From Bacteroidia bacterium (GTDB taxonomy: Bacteria; Bacteroidota; Bacteroidia; UBA4408), in assembly GCA_023262495.1 (NCBI GenBank), contig JALRAS010000014.1, positions 1-39,124 on the forward strand: 39,124 nt of DNA. The letters run 5' to 3'. This document shows, piece by piece, positions 35,440 through 39,124 of the stretch. Positions within the stretch are counted from its first letter, which is position 1; each line of letters starts with the position of its first letter. The position numbers were made by a program, and so were the translations under genes. Below the pieces are notes generated by a model. That model saw nothing but the letters and a program-made list of their open reading frames with translations. It did no database searches and was not told the origin of the DNA.

Positions 35440-35470
35440 CAAAAGTAAATAAAGATTAAACAAAAACAAA
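35440..35470 (-). promoter_or_regulatory. Promoter of the sigma-crtI-crtB-ispH operon
   Basis: On the minus strand TTTG (35470-35467), a 19-bp spacer and TACTTTTG (35447-35440) match TTTG-N19-TAnnTTTG in every defined position. The ATG at 35418 is 21 bp downstream of the -7 box. The tetramers TACT (from 35447), CACA (from 35436) and TACA (from 35425) recur exactly 11 bp apart across the -7 box and leader, the same spacing as reported CarH operator repeats. Confidence 0.7.
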
Positions 35471-36081
35471 TAAAAAATAAAAAATAATGCCTAAATGTTT
35501 AAATAAGCCTATCAAAAAATAAACAATAATGCTGACGAGCGTTCTTTAAGGGCTAAAAAAAAATCGGTAATAAATTGAAAATAAGCTATTTAAATATTGT
35601 CATCATGCCCAATATTGGAAAACAGTGTTCCTATGATGTTTAACTTAACAGGTTGATATTAACACAATTTAATTTTTAAGGAGGTAAACTATTTGGTGGG
35701 CGCAATCTGTTTTACCGGTGTTGCTTAAGTAATGTAACAAAATAATATACTTAAATATTGCATAATTCTTCCCAATAGGGATATTTCATAGTATGATTTG
35801 ATTGTATGCCTGTATACTAAAGGTAATAGTCAAAGAGTTCCTTCGTATAAGATGTTTTAACAGCCGTAATACCGGTTGTATTTATTTGTGGCACAATTGT
35901 AACACAATTAGTCAGTATAAGTAGATGTTGCTACACTATAATTGAGATGGCTATTTAAGATTGCTATGTGCACATTAGCAGAAACGCCTAATGACAAAGA
36001 AACTACACTATTAAGTCAAACAACTGCAGTCGCTCACGCAGGAGAGAAGGTTGTGCAGAAGCGGGTGGTGTTGAATGCAGC
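35471..36081. other. Long AT-rich intergenic region between regulator and sigma operon
   Basis: About 610 bp without a convincing gene. It contains AACACAATT twice (35661-35669 and 35901-35909), a third copy being at the regulator's start. TTAAATATTG also occurs twice (near 35590 and 35752). An isolated strong Shine-Dalgarno-like AGGAGG near 35680 precedes a TTG-initiated frame of only 11 codons. A patch at 35990-36081 is richer in GC than the rest. The region is unusually long for this compact genome, so extra regulation or a small RNA is possible. Confidence 0.5.
35892..35909 (+). promoter_or_regulatory. Candidate CarH-type operator (11-bp direct repeat) in the intergenic region
   Basis: CACAATT at 35892-35898 recurs at 35903-35909, an offset of exactly 11 bp. 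CarH proteins bind direct repeats with 11-bp spacing containing an ACA core, so this fits in spacing and core, though not in the complete published consensus. Function is inferred. Confidence 0.35.
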
Positions 36082-37008
36082 CTATGAATTATTTGTTACA
36101 AAACTCATCAATTCCTCAGGGGTCTTAAAGAATTTTACGCGCGGTGGAAACTTAATTTCTGTATTGAAAAACTGATATCCTGATACCAATATTTGCTGAC
36201 TTTTAAAATCATTGCTCAGATTGCCAATATACTCCTCTACACTCATCTCTGCAGGGATGCAGGTAATTACAGTGATAATAAATTCTGGTTGATGTAAATC
36301 GGTCACCATTTTGATATCATTGTAAGGCACCGATTGTCCTAAGTAGATGGTTTTGTAGCCGTGTTTTCTTAAAATAAGATTGGCAAATAATAAATTAATT
36401 TCGTGTAACTCATTTTCAGGTAAGAACAATAAACATTTCGATTTCTGCTGACTAGTACTGTGGGTAATGCCATCGATAGCTGCAATCAATTTCTGACGCA
36501 CAAGGTTAGAAATAAAATGCTCTTGTGCAGGGTTGATGGAGTTAGTAATCCAAAGCACGCCAACCTTTACCATGAAGGGTTGTACAATCTCTAAAAAAGT
36601 GCGCTCAAAACCTTTTCTAAGAATATTAGATGATAAAAACTTTTCAAATCTGTCTTCATCTAATTCAGTCATGGCAATGATCAAGTTATCGATTTGAACA
36701 TTGGTGTCAAAATTGGTTTCAGTAACCTTTAACACTGATGCCAAAATTTCTTCCTTAGGCATCTGTGCAATTTTCGAGATTTTGTAGCCACAATTATTTA
36801 AGATACCAATATTGAGCAACCACTTCAAGTCCTCATCATTATAATTACGAATATTTGTATCAGATCTGTTGGGATTGATAATGTTGTAACGTTGTTCCCA
36901 AATTCTAATAGTGTGGGCCTTGATGCCTGAGATACGCTCTAAATCTTTGATAGAATATGATGACACGTTTAAATTTTTTAGAAATTGGTGAATATCTATA
37001 CATAACAC
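36082..37008 (-). CDS. MerR-family, B12-binding (CarH/LitR-like) transcriptional regulator
   Basis: A 308-aa regulator. The MerR-type winged helix-turn-helix spans residues about 18-90 (YSIKDLERISGIKAHTIRIWEQRYNIINPNR). A four-helix bundle and a Rossmann-type cobalamin-binding domain follow. The CarH capping motif W-x9-EH is intact (W153, E163, H164 in LWITNSINPAQEH). H202 in PENELHEINLLF is at the position of the lower cobalt ligand in E/D-x-H-x-x-G, with the glycine replaced by Asn. CarH proteins bind adenosylcobalamin in the dark as tetramers, repress carotenoid genes, and release DNA on illumination. The gene starts at GTG 37008; an alternative GTG at 36966 would begin directly before the MerR domain. 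It lies 663 bp upstream of the sigma gene on the same strand. Confidence 0.9.
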   Translation of the reverse strand: MLCIDIHQFLKNLNVSSYSIKDLERISGIKAHTIRIWEQRYNIINPNRSDTNIRNYNDEDLKWLLNIGILNNCGYKISKIAQMPKEEILASVLKVTETNFDTNVQIDNLIIAMTELDEDRFEKFLSSNILRKGFERTFLEIVQPFMVKVGVLWITNSINPAQEHFISNLVRQKLIAAIDGITHSTSQQKSKCLLFLPENELHEINLLFANLILRKHGYKTIYLGQSVPYNDIKMVTDLHQPEFIITVITCIPAEMSVEEYIGNLSNDFKSQQILVSGYQFFNTEIKFPPRVKFFKTPEELMSFVTNNS

Positions 37009-37023
37009 AATTAATTGTCAATT
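37006..37023 (+). promoter_or_regulatory. Candidate autoregulatory operator at the CarH-like gene start
   Basis: CACAATT (37006-37012) and GTCAATT (37017-37023) share CAATT at an exact 11-bp offset. ACAATTAATTGT (37007-37018) is also a 12-bp palindrome. Its position over the gene's start region suggests autoregulation. Chance cannot be excluded in AT-rich DNA. Confidence 0.35.
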
Positions 37024-37287
37024 GTTTACGATTTGCAAAAAAAATATTTTGAACAAAAAAATAGGTGATTGATTGTAAAAATTCTGTGAATTATTTAATG
37101 CTGAAAGTGATGCTTAAATCACCCTGTTTTTAATACTTTTAATTAACCTTCAATGTGAATTAGACGCCCGATTTCATAAAATCAATTAAATACGTCTACA
37201 AAAACTTATTTTACAAAGATTAATACAACTTTAATGAATAAAATATGTTTTACATTGGAGGTCGTTAATAACAAAGATTGAATTAAA

Positions 37288-37866
37288 ATGTATAGATTAT
37301 TTCCAGGTGAAGTTTTTAAAGAATTTGAAATTAAGGACAAGTTAAAACTTAAATATGCGATTTCAAATTACGGTCGTGTGGTGAGCTTTAGTGATACCCC
37401 TGAAAATGGTAGATTAATCAAGAACAGCCAAGTAAACGGCTATCAATTGTTCAGGTACGTATTAATCATCGAAGGCAAAAGAAAATTCAAACAACTATTT
37501 ATTTACAAATTGGTTGCTGAATATTTTATTCCTAAAACTTCTCCTGAGCAGGAATACGTCATACATGTAGATTTTAACCGAAGCAATGATTTTGTCAATA
37601 ATTTAAAGTGGGCAACATTAGAAGAGAAGCGTGCACACATCAAAAAAAGTCCACATGTTATCGAAGCTAAAAAGAAACTAATTGAGCATAATATCAGGTC
37701 TGACGGACACAAATTAACCGAGTCGCAAGTCATTCTTCTAAAAAAGAAATTACTTGATCCAAATAGAAAAGTAAGATTGAAAATTCTTGCCCGACAATTT
37801 GGAGTAACCGAAATGACCCTGCACCGCATCAGAACCGGTGAAAATTGGGGGCATATCAAGGTTTAA
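37288..37866 (+). CDS. NUMOD4/degenerate HNH protein with C-terminal helix-turn-helix
   Basis: A 192-aa protein. An N-terminal NUMOD4-like segment (YAISNYGRVVS, residues 23-33) precedes an HNH_3-like segment: IYKLVAEYFIP (72-82), VIHVDFNRSND (91-101) and NNLKWAT (104-110). In active homing-type HNH enzymes the first block reads VHRLVA and the second NHIDGN. Here the first His is Tyr73 and the Asn before His93 is Ile, so nuclease activity is doubtful. The C-terminus (KLTESQVILLKKKL and ARQFGVTEMTLHRIRTGENWGHI) is a NUMOD1/HTH-type DNA-binding domain. It is divergent from the CarH-like gene with a 279-bp gap. It may be a homing-endonuclease relic now acting as a DNA-binding regulator. Its promoter is not obvious (TATGTTTT near 37247 is the nearest match). 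Confidence 0.8.
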   Translation: MYRLFPGEVFKEFEIKDKLKLKYAISNYGRVVSFSDTPENGRLIKNSQVNGYQLFRYVLIIEGKRKFKQLFIYKLVAEYFIPKTSPEQEYVIHVDFNRSNDFVNNLKWATLEEKRAHIKKSPHVIEAKKKLIEHNIRSDGHKLTESQVILLKKKLLDPNRKVRLKILARQFGVTEMTLHRIRTGENWGHIKV

Positions 37867-37963
37867 TCAACTCGCCTCTAAATTTATAAATCTCGAGCAC
37901 ATTATTGCCTAAGATCTTATCATTACGGGCAAAAAAATAATCATCTAAGGTTATTACGACCTC
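37856..37963 (-). pseudogene. Possible decayed C-terminal coding remnant
   Basis: On the minus strand a 35-codon frame reads EVVITLDDYFFARNDKILG followed by NNVLEIYKFRGELIKP and a TGA stop. It is preceded in frame by TAG, has no start and overlaps the last bases of the NUMOD4 gene. The composition and the DDYFFARNDKI pattern resemble the last strands of SnoaL/NTF2-like proteins. This is only a hint: the stretch is short and could be chance. Confidence 0.25.
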
Positions 37964-38082
37964 CTATTTTATCCTTTTGCAGCGAATAGTTTTGATACTC
38001 CAATGAAACTATTGATTGAATGATAGCTATTTTAGATATGCTGTATTTTCTAAATTATTATTTAGGTTGAATCAACTACCCA
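37964..38082. other. Intergenic spacer without recognisable gene
   Basis: AT-rich spacer between the NUMOD4 gene end and repeat copy 2. All frames carry frequent stops. I see no promoter, terminator or repeat in it. Confidence 0.5.
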
Positions 38083-38240
38083 ATTAACCCTAATTAATCA
38101 ATAGAAGTTACGGATGTAACGCACTTGTGATTTAATGAGGGTAATTCCGCTTAGCAGGTGTTTTCAATCCATTGAATCAATGTTTTGAATTATAGCTGTT
38201 TCAGCGATTCCGCATTTCTAATGCGGAATTTAGGATTAAT
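38083..38240. repeat. Dispersed hairpin-rich repeat, copy 2
   Basis: 158 bp with imperfect terminal inverted repeats: ATTAACCCTAATT (38083-38095) against ATTAATCCTAAAT read inward from 38240 (11 of 13 match). The interior matches copy 1 at about 90%. It keeps GTTAC-ggat-GTAAC, CATTGA-a-TCAATG, GCTG-ttt-CAGC and TTCCGCATT-tct-AATGCGGAA; most differences fall in loops. It lies directly upstream of the apaG promoter region. No ORF. Confidence 0.87.
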
Positions 38241-38276
38241 AACATTGATTTGGTTTATAAATTTAACATTTTTGGG

Positions 38277-38307
38277 TTTGTTTTTGCTTTTAAAATAGTT
38301 AGTATTG
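38277..38307 (+). promoter_or_regulatory. Candidate apaG promoter
   Basis: TTTG (38277-38280), a 19-bp spacer and TAGTATTG (38300-38307), one mismatch from TAnnTTTG, 17 bp before the ATG at 38325. It lies just outside the repeat and supports the short apaG start over a frame beginning at 38250. Confidence 0.5.
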
Positions 38308-38324
38308 TTGAAAATATTACTGCT

Positions 38325-38717
38325 ATGCCAACAGTTTCTAAAATTACACAAGGCATTCTGATTCAGGCAGAGCCTGAGTTTAATGAAGCATATTCTAGCG
38401 CTGAAAGAGGTAATTATGTATTCACGTATCATATCGCAATACACAATAATACCGAATTTGCTTGTCAGTTGCTAAGAAGAAAATGGATCATCTTTGACTC
38501 CCTAGGCATTCAAAGCGAGGTCAAAGGAGAGGGTGTAATTGGCATGCAGCCCATCATAAAACCGGGCGAAATTTATCGCTACGATTCTTATTGTCCCCTA
38601 AAAACTGATATGGGATACATGAAAGGTTCCTACCAAATGAAGCGCTTGGATGATAATGTGCTGTTTGATGTGCATATTCCTTATTTCGAATTGATTACGC
38701 CCAGCCGATTGAATTAG
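38325..38717 (+). CDS. apaG: ApaG (Co2+/Mg2+ efflux-associated, FN3-like) protein
   Basis: A 130-aa protein matching the ApaG/DUF525 family in full, with an immunoglobulin-like fold. Recognisable blocks are SAERGNYVFTYHIAIHNNTEFACQLLRRKWIIFDSLG, VKGEGVIGMQPIIKPGEIYRY and MGYMKGSYQMKR near the C-terminus. In enterobacteria ApaG is linked to magnesium/cobalt sensitivity and the apaH operon; the biochemical role is uncertain. The frame opens at 38250, but the first 25 residues are not family-like and overlap the candidate promoter, so I use the ATG at 38325. It stands alone between two copies of the dispersed repeat. Confidence 0.92.
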   Translation: MPTVSKITQGILIQAEPEFNEAYSSAERGNYVFTYHIAIHNNTEFACQLLRRKWIIFDSLGIQSEVKGEGVIGMQPIIKPGEIYRYDSYCPLKTDMGYMKGSYQMKRLDDNVLFDVHIPYFELITPSRLN

Positions 38718-38773
38718 TTGACCAAAACAATGTTTTTAGGGGATTTAATTTTTTTTCAGCATTCAGCATTATC

Positions 38774-38800
38774 CTACTTGATTTAATCAATATCAAGTAG
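38774..38800. repeat. Inverted repeat downstream of apaG
   Basis: CTACTTGAT (38774-38782) and ATCAAGTAG (38792-38800) form a 9-bp perfect stem with a 9-nt loop. No T-run follows on either strand, so it is not a classic terminator, although it may stabilise the apaG transcript end. Confidence 0.6.
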
Positions 38801-38821
38801 TGCTCGGCCAAATTTGCTCAT

Positions 38822-38852
38822 AAAAAAAGCTGCCTGTTTTCCAACAGACAGC
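38822..38852 (-). terminator. Rho-independent terminator for the minus-strand gene at the window end
   Basis: On the minus strand a 10-bp stem with one mismatch (GCTGTCTGTT / AACAGGCAGC, loop GGAA) is followed by seven T. It lies about 125 bp after the stop of the partial CDS at 38978. Confidence 0.8.
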
Positions 38853-38888
38853 CCAAACAAATGATCAACCTAATCTGATCAAACTTAA

Positions 38889-38983
38889 TCTCGCACAGCA
38901 GTTATTTGAAATCTATTAATTCAATGATTGAACTATATCTTTCTGGCGATTTCACATTTCTGAACGCGGAATACGAGTTAATT
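38889..38983. repeat. Dispersed repeat, copy 3 (decayed right half)
   Basis: Roughly two-thirds identical by hand to the right 95 bp of copies 1 and 2. Shared pieces include AGCAG, ATTCAATG, GGCGATT, CATTTCT, GCGGAAT and the end GTTAAT. The palindromes are no longer intact and the left half is absent. The stop codon of the minus-strand gene (38978-38980) lies inside its right end. Confidence 0.65.
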
Positions 38984-39124
38984 CAAAGTGATATTTCTAC
39001 TTCTGTTTCTTACCGAAACAGTTGCCTGATCATCGCAAGTACCGCTTCCAAAATCAACTGTTCTTGTAGCTTTTCCTTCTGGAGTTATTTCAATAGTACC
39101 GCTGTCAATCCATCTGCAACTGAG
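38978..39124 (-). CDS. C-terminal end of an exported/lipoprotein-like hypothetical (start outside window)
   Basis: The last 48 codons of a minus-strand gene that enters from the right edge. The readable end is RWIDSGTIEITPEGKATRTV then DFGSGTCDDQATVSVRNRSR and NITLN. The GTIEITPEGKATRTVDFGSGTCD pattern is familiar from Bacteroidota surface lipoproteins, where a G-x-I-x-I-x-P-x-G strand is followed by DFG.GTCD.xATV. I cannot assign a function. The stop TAA falls inside a decayed repeat copy, so the insertion may have altered the final residues. A terminator follows at 38822-38852. Confidence 0.7.
   Translation of the reverse strand, partial: LSCRWIDSGTIEITPEGKATRTVDFGSGTCDDQATVSVRNRSRNITLN

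Noticed and set aside
35942-36175. 77-codon plus-strand open frame between sigma operon and regulator
   Set aside because: It overlaps the last 94 bp of the CarH-like gene in antisense, has no start signals and resembles no family I know; the GC-richer 5' part is noted only as an intergenic oddity.
37503-37859. 118-codon minus-strand frame opposite the NUMOD4 gene
   Set aside because: The plus-strand NUMOD4/HNH/HTH protein is clearly the real gene; the minus frame has Cys/Ser-rich shadow composition.
38083-38983. apaG as cargo of a composite transposon flanked by two repeat copies
   Set aside because: The right copy is heavily decayed and incomplete while the left one is well preserved, and no transposase is present, so they did not insert together.

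Overview
The window is a low-GC stretch (visually under 40% GC) from a member of the Bacteroidota. The evidence is a gliding-motility/type IX secretion C-terminal domain, Wzi/RemB-like outer-membrane proteins, Bacteroidota-restricted families (DUF2851, DUF6913), an almost complete lack of Shine-Dalgarno sequences, and promoters of the Bacteroidota form TTTG-N19-TAnnTTTG. Family or genus cannot be fixed from this sequence; an uncultured Chitinophaga/Sphingobacteria-type lineage would fit.

Layout. Positions 1-800: end of a rhomboid protease, a two-way terminator and tRNA-Asn. Positions 870-7112: a surface-polysaccharide operon (PfkB sugar kinase, GDP-L-fucose synthase, WecA/TagO-like initiating transferase, and two paralogous Wzi/RemB-like outer-membrane barrels). 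Positions 7280-11812: PhoD-like phosphatase, YgiD-like dioxygenase, an Fn3 lipoprotein and two unassigned proteins. Positions 12047-15966: DUF2851, PspC, a long QueA, and TrhO (tRNA uridine hydroxylase). Positions 16024-24491: three exported proteins, two of them very large: an 895-aa type B T9SS cargo and a 1675-aa protein made of five lamin-tail/Ig-like repeats. Positions 24747-27242: an unassigned protein, a MazG-like pyrophosphohydrolase and a two-gene ABC transporter. Positions 27332-31124: DUF6913, dapA, an LtaS-like phosphotransferase and recX.

The most coherent system lies at 31137-37866. A tightly packed minus-strand operon encodes an ECF sigma factor, phytoene desaturase (crtI), phytoene synthase (crtB), an unassigned exported protein and ispH. 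Just upstream is a MerR-type regulator with a CarH/LitR-like B12-binding region that keeps the W-x9-EH motif. This looks like a light- and B12-controlled carotenoid module in which isoprenoid precursor supply (IspH) is transcribed with pigment synthesis. Repeated ACA/CAATT motifs in 11-bp phase lie at the regulator's start, in the intergenic region and over the sigma operon promoter, and could be its operators. A NUMOD4/degenerate-HNH DNA-binding protein is transcribed divergently from the regulator.

The least explained feature is a dispersed, hairpin-rich repeat of about 155 bp with short terminal inverted repeats. Two good copies (7116-7276 and 38083-38240, about 90% identical over 150 bp) and one decayed right half (38889-38983) are present. 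It resembles a MITE or REP-like element that I do not recognise.
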